Assembly (NCBI GenBank): GCA_937920345.1
Contig: CALGVA010000074.1
Location: forward strand, 1-64,000
Direction: 5' to 3'
Origin: an uncultured Lachnospiraceae bacterium
Lineage (GTDB): Bacteria; Bacillota; Clostridia; Lachnospirales; Lachnospiraceae
Length of the DNA: 64,000 nt
A program made the position numbers and the translations under genes. Of the stretch, positions 17,440 to 26,287 are shown piece by piece. Position 1 is the first letter of the stretch, and each line of letters opens with the position of its first letter. The notes under the pieces are model-generated. The model ran no database searches. It was given only the letters and a program-made list of their open reading frames with translations, and was not told the origin of the DNA.

Positions 17440-18564
17440 TTATGCCTGCTTTCTCCCGAAGCTGATCATCAGTCCGCGATAGTGAAGATACTTCAGGTCC
17501 ATCCGGTTTGCTGCCATATGCGACTGTAACTTCCGCTGTCTGCGGCAATAACTTTCCGCTTCCTTCCTTTCCATGCCGTGATTCATAAAACCACCCACCA
17601 TCTCTTCTTCCGCCTCTGCCGAAACACTGCTGTGCCAGCCTTTTTCCTCCAGAAAATATTCCACGCTGTCCGCATAATCCTCCTGTTCGGGACAGACAAA
17701 CGCCGCCCTGTCATTCATGCGGACCTCCACCTGCACAAGCCCTTCCTCCCGCATGAGAAAAGGCATTCTCATGCCGATGGCATAATCCCGGCCCTGACAT
17801 TCCATTTCCTTTCTCCACATCTTGCGAAAACCGTTTCGCGAACAGAGCTTATCATATTCCAGTCCGTCTACATACAGACCGTCACTTTCCAGTTCCCGGT
17901 TCACGTCAATCACCGCCACCAGCCCGCCCGGCTTCGTACCTGCAATCATTTTACGCAAAAACTCCCGCGGCTCATTCACATGCCGCATAACGCACTGGCT
18001 GATTGTAATATCATAGTGTTTCTGAAACTTGTGCTGAAGAAAATCACCGCAGATAAATTCTCCTCGATAACCTTCCTCGGCGAAAAAGCGTTCTGCCCCA
18101 CGCAGCATATTTTCACTGAAGTCGATTCCCGTATATGTGCTTCCCTCCGGTAAAAAAGGCAGCAGCGCAGCACCCATGTATCCGAAGCCGCAGCCGCAAT
18201 CCAACACGTCCACCGGCTGTCTGATCCGCCACACTCTCTCGACAAGAAATTGAAGATAATCCTCGTTCCACATCGCTCTTCTGCTGGCTTTCAAATAATC
18301 CAGCCGCGACTCCCAGTAATCCTTTTCACCGCTCTTAACAGGTATGTACTCCTCTCCCGCAAGCGGCACAATTCCCAGAAGCTCATCCACCGTCACCTTG
18401 AAAAATCGTGCAATATCCGGCAGAAGCGTGATATCCGGCATACATAAATGATTCTCCCACTTGCTGACCGTCTGCACAGAAACGCCGACTTCATCTGCAA
18501 GTTCCCGCTGGCTGAGCCGTTCTGCCTTTCTCAAGTCATATATCCGCAAATGTATTTTCGTCAT
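17440..18564 (-). CDS. XRE-family DNA-binding domain fused to an SAM methyltransferase
   Basis: Residues 1-65 form a helix-turn-helix of the Cro/CI type (LSQRELADEVGVSVQTVSKWEN). Residues 90-250 form a class I methyltransferase with the SAM-binding motif LDCGCGFGYMG (121-131) and ITISQCVMRHV as the motif IV region. The C-terminal 120 residues are helical and of unknown role. The 374-residue product has GGAG before the ATG. Both domains are in one frame with only a short linker. It could be a regulator whose output or signal depends on methylation; what is methylated is not visible. The gene is single and faces away from the helicase gene upstream. Confidence 0.85.
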   Translation of the reverse strand: MTKIHLRIYDLRKAERLSQRELADEVGVSVQTVSKWENHLCMPDITLLPDIARFFKVTVDELLGIVPLAGEEYIPVKSGEKDYWESRLDYLKASRRAMWNEDYLQFLVERVWRIRQPVDVLDCGCGFGYMGAALLPFLPEGSTYTGIDFSENMLRGAERFFAEEGYRGEFICGDFLQHKFQKHYDITISQCVMRHVNEPREFLRKMIAGTKPGGLVAVIDVNRELESDGLYVDGLEYDKLCSRNGFRKMWRKEMECQGRDYAIGMRMPFLMREEGLVQVEVRMNDRAAFVCPEQEDYADSVEYFLEEKGWHSSVSAEAEEEMVGGFMNHGMERKEAESYCRRQRKLQSHMAANRMDLKYLHYRGLMISFGRKQA

Positions 18565-18735
18565 ATGTTCACTCCTCTCCTTCTACGGTTTGTTCCTTTC
18601 AGACGGCCTGCGCGCAAAATGCCGTGATTGATCTTCTATCGTTGTTCACTATTGTAACCGAAGGTATCTTGCTTTGCAATCACGCGGCAGGAGAGTTAAG
18701 TTGCGCTGCAGGCGATAGCGTCCGGAATCCCAGCC

Positions 18736-21700
18736 TCACAGCTTCCCGCAGAGATAAGCATAAGCGTTCAGGATCGTATTCTGACGCTTTCCTGTTATGA
18801 AATAGAAATCTATCTGTTCCTCATTCTCAGCATGCAGATAGGAACCGTACGCCGGAATGTCACAGCACATAACCGGGCTGTCCGCCGCCACCACGATTCC
18901 GTAGCCCTGATCTGACAGAATAAACGGCAGTTCCCCGCTGTCTGTTCCACATGTACCGGCATGAGAAATATATCTGGCGCTTCCCCGCAGATGCAGTCCT
19001 GCCGTTTCTCCCGCACCCATGCCGTACAGATCTTCCTTCTTCTGCCAGTCTAAATAGAGCCATGTTCTGACGCCTCCGCCTGTTCCGTTTTCTATCTGGC
19101 GGCATTCCCGGCTTCGTTCCGCCAGGAGAAGTTTCTTATCCCGCGTCATATAGCGGATCGCACCCGTTCCCTTATCCACCTGCACGAACAGTTCGTCCGT
19201 CATAAGGTCAACCGTACTGCCGGACTCCTTATACATCCATCTTTTATCTACGGCATGTACCGCTATCTTATCATTGATATGATCAGCGATCTGTCCGCCT
19301 TTTGCAAAAGTGACCCTTACGATCGCGCTTCCGACCGGACTTAAGCGCAGTACACCGTACCGGCTGTGCAGATAGAGGCCGTCCTGCTGTTTCGTAACCC
19401 ATTTCACCGCCAGATCGATCCTGCCGTGTCCCGGCGGACGCAGCATCTCGGTGGATGGCATATCGCCGAAGGCGTATCCCTTCCGCACGGTCTGCATTTG
19501 GGGTTTTAAAACTGTGTCCGCTTTCAGAGACGTATATGGCTTTGATACTTTGCCTGATTCCGCGGCCGTATTTGATTTCGGTGCAGATTTTCCCGATTGA
19601 ACACCACTTTCCTCCCGAAGCTGATTGCGCACGATTGATATTGTTTTTTTCTTTCGCCTGTCTGATTTTATGCCCGCTTCCGGTATCTGTACTTTACGCC
19701 GTTTTTCAGCATAATTTTCTGACACTTCTGTCACATATGCAGGCTTCATCCTATGTTCTTTGCCGTAACTGTGACCCGACATTACAGCGTCATCTCTGTC
19801 ACATTCCTGCGCCGCTATGCCGTCCTTATCCCCATCGCGTTTCGGTGTCGTTATGCTGCCTTTATCCCCGCTGCGGCCCGGCATCGTTATGCTGCCCTTA
19901 TCCCCGCTGCGCTCCGGCACCGGATCTGCGATCAGCCCTGTCAGGTTTCCGGTGTGAAGCACGCACAATTCATGGAGCGCACGGGTTGCCGCCACATAGA
20001 GAAGCTTCGCGTGTCCATCGTCTGCCGGATACTTTTCTCTGGAAGGATCAAAAACCAGAACCGCGTCAAATTCCAGTCCTTTGGTGTACTCCACAGGCAG
20101 CACCATAATACCGCTGCCGAACTCCGTCTTCTCCGGATCGCTTTCCACCACGTCTATATATTGTGAAAGTTCCCGCGCCACCGCAGAAGCTTCCTTCTGG
20201 TCTCTGCAGACAATAGCAATTGTATCCAGCTTACTGCTTCCGGTCTGCCATCTCCTGCAGACTTCAGCTGCCTCGCGGATCATGGACTGTCTGTCTGCAA
20301 GCTGCCGCACCTGCACGGGATTACCGTGCCGGATGATCGGTTCCACCGGATACATAAAGAACTGTCCATGGTGCAGAATATTCGTGGCAAAATCCGAGAT
20401 TTCCACCGTATTACGGTAACTTTTCTTAAGAATCCCGAAGCTGTCCATGGAATCTGTCAGGAGAAGCCCTTTCAGTTCTTCCCAGTCATTTAAGCCGTAA
20501 CCGAAGTGAATGTTCTGGGAGACATCCCCCATAACGGTATAAGTGCATCGATAGATGCAAAAATGCAGTACCAGGTAAGCCATCATCCCGAAATCCTGCG
20601 CCTCATCGATCACGATATGGTGCGCCTCGCTGATCACTTCCGTCTCTTTTACTCTCTTATAAAGATACGCCAGCGCGGCCAGATCATAGACATCAAACGT
20701 CTCGTCCGGTATGCCAACATCATAACCCTTTCCCCTCTGACTGTACAGGAAATCTTCGTACAACTCAAAAATCGATCGTTTCCAGGTTCTGCCGCCATAA
20801 TATCCGCGATATGCTTTCAGAATCGCTTTGCGCTCGGCTTCCGTATACTTAATACCTTTTCCCAGGAACTCTTCTTTGATTTTCCCCCGCAGACGGGTGT
20901 TTAACATATTGATCTTGCTCTGCACGGACACGGCGGGATTCTGCCGCACATACCGTTCCACTGCATCGCCCTCGATCAGACAGACCAGATCTTTTATATC
21001 GGACAGCCGGTCTCCGCTCTCATCAAACACACCAATCTTACCATCCCGAATCCCTTCCACGAACTGTTTCGGATTCAGGTAAACGGATTTACAGGATATG
21101 GTTTCCTGTTCCAGCTTCCGGCAATATGCTTCCAGATCCCGGAACCAAGCGGAACTCCCTTTTATGCTGTCACCGGCTCTTCCTGTCACGGCGGCCTTTT
21201 CCCCGCCATTCCTTCCATTCGCATCTGTCCCTGGATTACTTGCGCTTTTTCCATCTGCGTCCGTACTTGTATTACCTGCACTTTTTCCACCCGCATCCGT
21301 ACTTTTGATTCGATACTTCTTATCGTCCCAGTCCTCATACAGCAATCTGACAAAAAGCTGCTCCATCGTCATCTGTCGTATGCCGTACACGTCTAGATCC
21401 GGCAGTACGCCCGTGATATAGTTGAGGAGAATACGGTTGCTTCCCACGATATAGAAATCATCCGGTTTAAAGCGCTCTTCATAATTGTACAGAATATAAG
21501 AGATCCGGTGCATCGCCACAGTCGTCTTACCGGAACCTGCCACCCCCTGTACAATCATGTTGTGATAGGGAGATTTCCGGATGATCTCGTTCTGCTCTTT
21601 CTGGATTGTCGCAACAATCTCGCTTAGAACCGCCTGTTTATTTTTCGCAAGGTATTTCGTCAGCAGATCGTCATTCGCGATCACTTCGCTGTCAAAATAA

Positions 21701-22209
21701 TCCAGCAGTCTCCCCTCTTCTATCTCATAAGTACGCTTCACCTGCAGATCAATCTCGATCTGCTGCCCGCCCGGCGCCTCATAACTGCACCTGCCCAGAC
21801 CGTTCTCGTAATACGCATTTGCCACCGGCGCGCGCCAGTCCGTTACCATCCAGTGGGTCGTGTCCTTCGAGATCCCGCCTCTGCCGATATAGATGGACTC
21901 TTCCTTGTCAAGCGCCTCGTCATGGAAAATGATCCTGCCGAAATATGGCTTGTGCAGTGCCTTTTCGTTCCGCAGCAACGCTCTTTTCATATGATCGTGC
22001 ATAGTCACGGTATTATTCAGGATCGTAAGCACTTCCGTATCATTATCATGGTAGTGCGCCAGCATCTCATCGATATCCTCCTGCATGCGCGACACTTCAT
22101 GCCCGTAATTCTTAAGATTATCTTTCACGACGTCCAGTGTCTGCTGCAGATAATCTTCCTCCGCCTGCCGTGATAAGTCCCTCTTTTTCTGTTTGCGCTG
22201 CGTACTCAT
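18736..22209 (-). CDS. HelD-like UvrD-family helicase with C-terminal GH31-N-like domain
   Basis: Residues 1-755 match HelD, the RNA polymerase recycling motor. There is an N-terminal coiled coil (about 1-80), Walker A GVAGSGKTT (222-230), Walker B VIDEAQDF (533-540), a motif IV/V region around 695-710 and the motif VI segment YVAATRALHEL (738-748). After a low-complexity linker (about 765-925), residues 930-1157 look like the beta-sandwich that precedes the catalytic barrel of GH31 alpha-glucosidases: LYGMGAGETAGLHLRG (1061-1076), then LPFILSDQGYGIVV and IDFYFITG. The protein ends where the barrel would begin. HelD normally has about 700-780 residues. Two short tandem-repeat regions lie in the helicase (302-330) and linker (767-802). 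GGGAGG precedes the ATG. Confidence 0.88.
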   Translation of the reverse strand: MSTQRKQKKRDLSRQAEEDYLQQTLDVVKDNLKNYGHEVSRMQEDIDEMLAHYHDNDTEVLTILNNTVTMHDHMKRALLRNEKALHKPYFGRIIFHDEALDKEESIYIGRGGISKDTTHWMVTDWRAPVANAYYENGLGRCSYEAPGGQQIEIDLQVKRTYEIEEGRLLDYFDSEVIANDDLLTKYLAKNKQAVLSEIVATIQKEQNEIIRKSPYHNMIVQGVAGSGKTTVAMHRISYILYNYEERFKPDDFYIVGSNRILLNYITGVLPDLDVYGIRQMTMEQLFVRLLYEDWDDKKYRIKSTDAGGKSAGNTSTDADGKSASNPGTDANGRNGGEKAAVTGRAGDSIKGSSAWFRDLEAYCRKLEQETISCKSVYLNPKQFVEGIRDGKIGVFDESGDRLSDIKDLVCLIEGDAVERYVRQNPAVSVQSKINMLNTRLRGKIKEEFLGKGIKYTEAERKAILKAYRGYYGGRTWKRSIFELYEDFLYSQRGKGYDVGIPDETFDVYDLAALAYLYKRVKETEVISEAHHIVIDEAQDFGMMAYLVLHFCIYRCTYTVMGDVSQNIHFGYGLNDWEELKGLLLTDSMDSFGILKKSYRNTVEISDFATNILHHGQFFMYPVEPIIRHGNPVQVRQLADRQSMIREAAEVCRRWQTGSSKLDTIAIVCRDQKEASAVARELSQYIDVVESDPEKTEFGSGIMVLPVEYTKGLEFDAVLVFDPSREKYPADDGHAKLLYVAATRALHELCVLHTGNLTGLIADPVPERSGDKGSITMPGRSGDKGSITTPKRDGDKDGIAAQECDRDDAVMSGHSYGKEHRMKPAYVTEVSENYAEKRRKVQIPEAGIKSDRRKKKTISIVRNQLREESGVQSGKSAPKSNTAAESGKVSKPYTSLKADTVLKPQMQTVRKGYAFGDMPSTEMLRPPGHGRIDLAVKWVTKQQDGLYLHSRYGVLRLSPVGSAIVRVTFAKGGQIADHINDKIAVHAVDKRWMYKESGSTVDLMTDELFVQVDKGTGAIRYMTRDKKLLLAERSRECRQIENGTGGGVRTWLYLDWQKKEDLYGMGAGETAGLHLRGSARYISHAGTCGTDSGELPFILSDQGYGIVVAADSPVMCCDIPAYGSYLHAENEEQIDFYFITGKRQNTILNAYAYLCGKL
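19816..19923 (-). repeat. Three 36-bp tandem repeats inside the helicase gene
   Basis: Three consecutive 36-bp units (19816, 19852, 19888) encode a 12-residue repeat with the core SGDKGSIT in the linker region. They preserve the reading frame. Confidence 0.85.
21214..21305 (-). repeat. 36-bp tandem repeats inside the helicase gene, second site
   Basis: Two full units and a partial third (from 21214, 21250 and 21286) encode a 12-residue repeat with the core STDADGKSA inserted after residue 300 of the helicase. Confidence 0.85.
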
Positions 22210-22458
22210 ATGCGACCTCCCTCTGTAGTATTGTGTACTCCCGAAAGTTCTTTTACTCCCGCCTGCAGACAGCCACCTGACTTGTTACCCGCAGGAATAA
22301 AGCCGTCAGGCTTCAGCTGTAATTATATTGTAAAGGGAAATCAAAAATTTACTAGACTTTTATTTTGTGATGTGGTAGACTATATACTACAGTAGTGCTT
22401 AAAAATGGTGTGCTTCATAGAAATAATATTTTATTGTTTTTACGTTTTTAAGATATGT

Positions 22459-22554
22459 TATACTATCTATTTATATTGTGGATATTGAGTCCATAAGACA
22501 TCGTATATAGCTAACAGATCAAAGAAGTCAGGTTTTCCGGCCTGACTTCTTTTT
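22459..22554 (+). other. Possible small transcript: promoter-like box and terminator hairpin
   Basis: TATACT at 22459 has TTGTTT 19 bases upstream. A strong hairpin AAGAAGTCAGG / CCTGACTTCTT followed by five T residues ends at 22554, so a transcript of about 85 bases could be made. No open reading frame is convincing. The remaining part of the 22210-22685 gap is AT-rich and holds no gene; a repeat follows at 22562. Confidence 0.3.
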
Positions 22555-22561
22555 CAATAAA

Positions 22562-22627
22562 GGTTAGCGTGTCAAAAGGTGCTTACGAAAGGCTGAGAGG
22601 GCAGAGTACCTTTTGACACCCTAATCC
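22562..22627. repeat. Hairpin repeat with GTGTCAAAAGGT arms
   Basis: GGTTAGCGTGTCAAAAGGT at 22562 is answered by the near-perfect inverted copy ending in CCTAATCC at 22627. The same arm sequence appears three times near 45.4-45.7 kb. Confidence 0.75.
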
Positions 22628-22685
22628 AATAAATAAATCATTACATTTTACAGATACAAAGGTAAGACCCGCTGCCTTGCGTCTC

Positions 22686-23996
22686 CTACTCCTCCGACAG
22701 CCTGATCACCTCTCCGTTCCTCAACTCTCTGGTGGAAGAAGCAATAATGACACTGTCCTGATCCAGCGCACCTTCTACCGCAACCCAGCTTTCATTTTTA
22801 TCGAGTATTCTCACATTAACCTGCTCGGCGTAATACTCCTGTCCGAGAATACCGTCCCGCTCCCTGACCACATAGACGTAACTCTTCGCACCTTCCTCGT
22901 ACACAGCCGCCGGTGTAACACAGCAGGAATGTTTCTCCCCCGACTCCGCGTGGCTCATCATGCCTGACATGCCGGGCACCCCGGTTCCCTCCGGAAGATC
23001 AATGTAAACTTCATAACTTCCGGGCATGGCGCTGCTCTCGGACAGATAGTCCACCGTCACTTCTTTCTCTCTGCTGCTTCCGTCCAGTTTGAGGGACACC
23101 GTGTCATTCAGCCCCACATACTTTTTCTGCTCCTGTGTGAGTACAGTTTTAAACTGGCAGGGCACGGAATCATCGGAAAGCAGCATGACAGCCGAGTCGG
23201 AAGTTCTGCCGCCGACGCTGATATAGATATCTGTCACCAGACCGCCGTGCTCTGCCCTGATCTGACCTTCCGCATCCTTTACTGCCTGAAAAAGCGCCAG
23301 ATCATCCTGCAGGTCCGCAAGTTCCAGACGATTTACCGCCAGCGTAGAATCAGCACTTTCCGGTGCTGTGATATCCTCCACCTTTCTGGTTGCCTCTTTC
23401 ATGTTCGTCTCTCTCTGCCATCTGGCGTCTGCTTCCGCATAGGCGGCTGCCTGCAGTGCGTCTTTCAGCGCTTCCTCATCGCCGGCATGATTCTCTATAT
23501 CCTTCTCCGCCTGATTGATTTCCTCCGCACCTCTGCCCACCAGCGTGTCTTCCCGTCTCGCCAGCGCATCGTAATCTTCTCTGGCGCGCTTCTCGTCCAG
23601 TTCTCTCTTCTGTCTCGCCAGTTCCTCATTTTCCACCATGGTATTGATCTGTGTCTGCAGTTTGGAAACCGCCGTCTGTTTCTCATCTATGATAGCCGTC
23701 AGGTCTTCCATGTCTATCGTAAAAAGCACATCACCCTCTTCCACCTGGTCGCCCACCTGCACCGCAAGCTTATCGACCCGCAGACCGCCAAGCGCCGTCA
23801 CAGGATTCTTATCTCCCGCCACGACAATGCCGTCCACATTTACGATGTGTTCCACATACTTCTTTTCAACCGATTCCGTAGACACGATCGGAAGCTGCGA
23901 GGCATATATGCTCTTGGAAATGACCGTGCACAACCACATAAATACCATAAACACACAAAAACCTGTCACAATTTTCTTTTTCCTGTTACCTTCCAA
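22686..23996 (-). CDS. HlyD-family membrane-fusion (efflux adaptor) protein
   Basis: A 436-residue adaptor with one N-terminal membrane helix (about 10-30), a lipoyl/biotinyl-like segment (residues 65-95, VQVGDQVEEGDVLFTID), a long helical hairpin (about 98-205) and beta-barrel segments after it. The start is TTG with AGGAG six bases upstream. It is the last gene of the lipoprotein/permease cluster and lies about 145 bases after the second permease. Adaptors usually work with exporter ATPases, yet none is encoded nearby, which is odd for a cluster of import-type permeases. Substrate unknown. Confidence 0.85.
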   Translation of the reverse strand: MEGNRKKKIVTGFCVFMVFMWLCTVISKSIYASQLPIVSTESVEKKYVEHIVNVDGIVVAGDKNPVTALGGLRVDKLAVQVGDQVEEGDVLFTIDMEDLTAIIDEKQTAVSKLQTQINTMVENEELARQKRELDEKRAREDYDALARREDTLVGRGAEEINQAEKDIENHAGDEEALKDALQAAAYAEADARWQRETNMKEATRKVEDITAPESADSTLAVNRLELADLQDDLALFQAVKDAEGQIRAEHGGLVTDIYISVGGRTSDSAVMLLSDDSVPCQFKTVLTQEQKKYVGLNDTVSLKLDGSSREKEVTVDYLSESSAMPGSYEVYIDLPEGTGVPGMSGMMSHAESGEKHSCCVTPAAVYEEGAKSYVYVVRERDGILGQEYYAEQVNVRILDKNESWVAVEGALDQDSVIIASSTRELRNGEVIRLSEE

Positions 23997-24140
23997 CGTA
24001 CTCTCCTCCGTTCCTATTTATACCGATTCCACTTCGCGTAATCACCAGATTTCAGGGAAGAATGCTTCCTGCAGCAAATGCGCTCTGCAGACAGTTCTTT
24101 CGCGTGAATGTCTTTTTCACGCTGTGAATGATTTTTCACC

Positions 24141-25043
24141 CTATTCTTTTAACCCCGAAAAAATAATTCCCTGCTCCAGATAATCCTGTCCCCACACAAA
24201 GACAAACACCGCAGGAATTAACGTAATGATCGAAGTCGTAAACGCGTATCCCGCCTGTGCCCATGTGATCTCGGGCAGATACAGCGACAGCGGCCACAGC
24301 GCCTTATCTTCCAGAAACGCCATCGGCTGTTCCATCATATTCCAGTACTCTAAAAACCCTAACACCATGGCAGACAATAACCCGCTCTTTCCGAGTGGAA
24401 GCCCTATTCTGCAAAAGATACGCACTTCCCCCGCTCCATCAATCCGCGCCGCCTCCAAAAGCTGCAAGGGAATGCAGCGGAAACCGCCATAGGTAAGGAA
24501 CACCGGAAACGTGGAAAAGACCGCAGGCAGAATCACCGCAGGCTGCGTGTTAAGCATTCCCAGTTTATTCAGTACCAGATAACTGGAAAGCATCGTCACC
24601 TGAAACGGCAGAAGCATAAGCACTACATAAAGTGCAAAAAGCACCCGGCTTCCCTTCACCTGATAAACCGCAAAAGCCCACGCCGCCGGAACCCCGATCA
24701 AAAGCTGTCCTAACAGGATACACCCTACCATCTTGATAGAGTTCCAGAACAAAACAAAGAATTGCGGCGTCATAAAAAGTAATTTCCCGTAGTTTTCAAA
24801 CGTAGGGTAATCCGGCACGATCTTCCAGCTGATATATTCCATAGCGTCCGAAAAAACCGGCGACAAATGCTGCCGCAGTTCCCCGTTGCTCATCACCGAT
24901 CCCGTCACCAGCAGGATAATCGGCAGACACACCAGCAGCGTCGGAATCATGATCAGCAGAACCGTAATACCTCTTTTGACGTCCTTCCCGCTTATTTTCA
25001 AGTTATGTAAATCCATATACCAGAACCTCTTTTCTCTATTCAT
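24141..25043 (-). CDS. Sugar-type ABC transporter permease (MalG family)
   Basis: A 300-residue permease with six predicted membrane helices and the cytoplasmic EAA loop LLEAARIDGAGEVRIFCRIGLPL that contacts the ATPase. It belongs to the CUT1 carbohydrate uptake group. An ATG at 25016, with AGAGG nine bases upstream, is an alternative start. It pairs with the permease encoded just upstream. No ATP-binding gene is present in the cluster, so a shared MsmX-type ATPase is likely used. Confidence 0.9.
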   Translation of the reverse strand: MNREKRFWYMDLHNLKISGKDVKRGITVLLIMIPTLLVCLPIILLVTGSVMSNGELRQHLSPVFSDAMEYISWKIVPDYPTFENYGKLLFMTPQFFVLFWNSIKMVGCILLGQLLIGVPAAWAFAVYQVKGSRVLFALYVVLMLLPFQVTMLSSYLVLNKLGMLNTQPAVILPAVFSTFPVFLTYGGFRCIPLQLLEAARIDGAGEVRIFCRIGLPLGKSGLLSAMVLGFLEYWNMMEQPMAFLEDKALWPLSLYLPEITWAQAGYAFTTSIITLIPAVFVFVWGQDYLEQGIIFSGLKE

Positions 25044-25055
25044 TACTCATCCCGC

Positions 25056-25212
25056 AGAGAACGCACGCTTTATGCGTTCTCTCAGACATGACTTAGATGT
25101 ACTTAGACTGCGTATTTTGCAGTCTTAGTATATCTTCATGTCTTATTCTCCCAGAGATGATTTAGTTATTCTTAGGCTGTGTTCTTTACAGCCTTAGCAT
25201 AACTTCATCTCT
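25056..25212 (-). repeat. Two structured intergenic elements (between the permease genes)
   Basis: The elements at 25056-25143 and 25153-25212 lie between the stop of the MalF-type and the start of the MalG-type gene. Each folds as an outer stem (GACATGA/TCATGTC or AGAGATGA/TCATCTCT), an internal loop and an inner stem with CTAAG on both strands. The first also has a second hairpin AGAACGCA/TGCGTTCT. Compensatory changes relative to the five copies farther upstream keep all stems paired. Confidence 0.8.
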
Positions 25213-25226
25213 TCTTCATGTCTTCT

Positions 25227-26261
25227 TCACGTCTTATTGTCCCACATCCGCTGCAGCAGCATAATCACCACAAACAGGAATCCGCCCACGCACACTGCCG
25301 CAGCCGCCATCTTATCAAAATCCAGATTGACGAACCAGTTATTAAACAAATGCTGCAGCAGATACATATCCTGCTGCGGATACGCACCCGCCACCAGATA
25401 TGCCTCCCTGTAGATCTTAAACGAATTCAGGAAGGAGAGAATCACGATCGTATACAGGCTTCCTTTCAGATTCGGCAGAATGATCCTGAAAAAACACTGC
25501 CGCTCTGTGGCGCCGTCCACCCGTGCCGCTTCCAGAAGCTCATTGGGAATCCCCAGGATTCCGGCCAGCCAGAGCACAATCGTGTATCCCGCATTTTTCC
25601 AGATGTAACTGAACACCAGAACCCAGAATGCCGCCTCCGTTCCCAGATAATCCGTATGAATCTCTCCCCACAGTCCGGTCAGTTCACCCAGCCGGGTCAA
25701 CGCAAGATTCAGAAAACCCTGTTTATAGAAAACCATCTTCCATACAATGACGATTGTTGCCGTGGGCATAGCCATCGGAAACAAATAGAGCGACTTAATC
25801 GTTCCCGCACTCTTCAGTTTGCTCACCGGCAGTGCAATCATCAGACCGATCACCACCAGCAGCGGAATACAGACAAGTGTAAACCGCACCGTATTTCTGA
25901 CCGCCAGCCGGAATGCCTGATTTGCAAAGATCGTTGCGTAATTCTGGAATCCCACAAACTTACTCGTCACTACCGTCCGAAAAGACCGCCCGAACACATC
26001 CAGAAACGGCAACAGCACAAACACCAGCACTCCCAGCAGACTGGGCGCGATAAACAGGAAAAATGCTCTCGTGTCCTTGCGCTTTTTCACCGATGAGCGC
26101 TGATTTTTCACGGGTACACGCCTTTTTGCCAGCATATTTTTCAACATTTTACCCGGCCCCGGCACTCTGTCCCCGTCATCATCCTCTACCGCAAGCCCTT
26201 CCCCAAATCCAAGCTCGTCTTCCAAACGCAAACCCTTCTTCAAATCAATCAATTTCCTCAC
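25227..26261 (-). CDS. Sugar-type ABC transporter permease (MalF family)
   Basis: A 344-residue CUT1 permease. An unusually long, charged N-terminal extension of about 65 residues precedes six membrane helices; the EAA loop reads LLEAARVDGATERQCFFRIILP. It starts 26 bases after the upstream lipoprotein gene; GTG at 26261 or TTG three codons later (AAGGAG eight bases upstream) are both possible starts. With the MalG-type partner it should form the transport pore for the substrate of the three lipoproteins. Confidence 0.9.
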   Translation of the reverse strand: MRKLIDLKKGLRLEDELGFGEGLAVEDDDGDRVPGPGKMLKNMLAKRRVPVKNQRSSVKKRKDTRAFFLFIAPSLLGVLVFVLLPFLDVFGRSFRTVVTSKFVGFQNYATIFANQAFRLAVRNTVRFTLVCIPLLVVIGLMIALPVSKLKSAGTIKSLYLFPMAMPTATIVIVWKMVFYKQGFLNLALTRLGELTGLWGEIHTDYLGTEAAFWVLVFSYIWKNAGYTIVLWLAGILGIPNELLEAARVDGATERQCFFRIILPNLKGSLYTIVILSFLNSFKIYREAYLVAGAYPQQDMYLLQHLFNNWFVNLDFDKMAAAAVCVGGFLFVVIMLLQRMWDNKT

Positions 26262-26287
26262 TCCTTCAGATCCTGCTTCATGTCTAG

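Noticed and set aside
19810..21310. Repeats that might suggest a CRISPR array
   Set aside because: Units are directly adjacent without spacers, and lie in a coding frame of the helicase.
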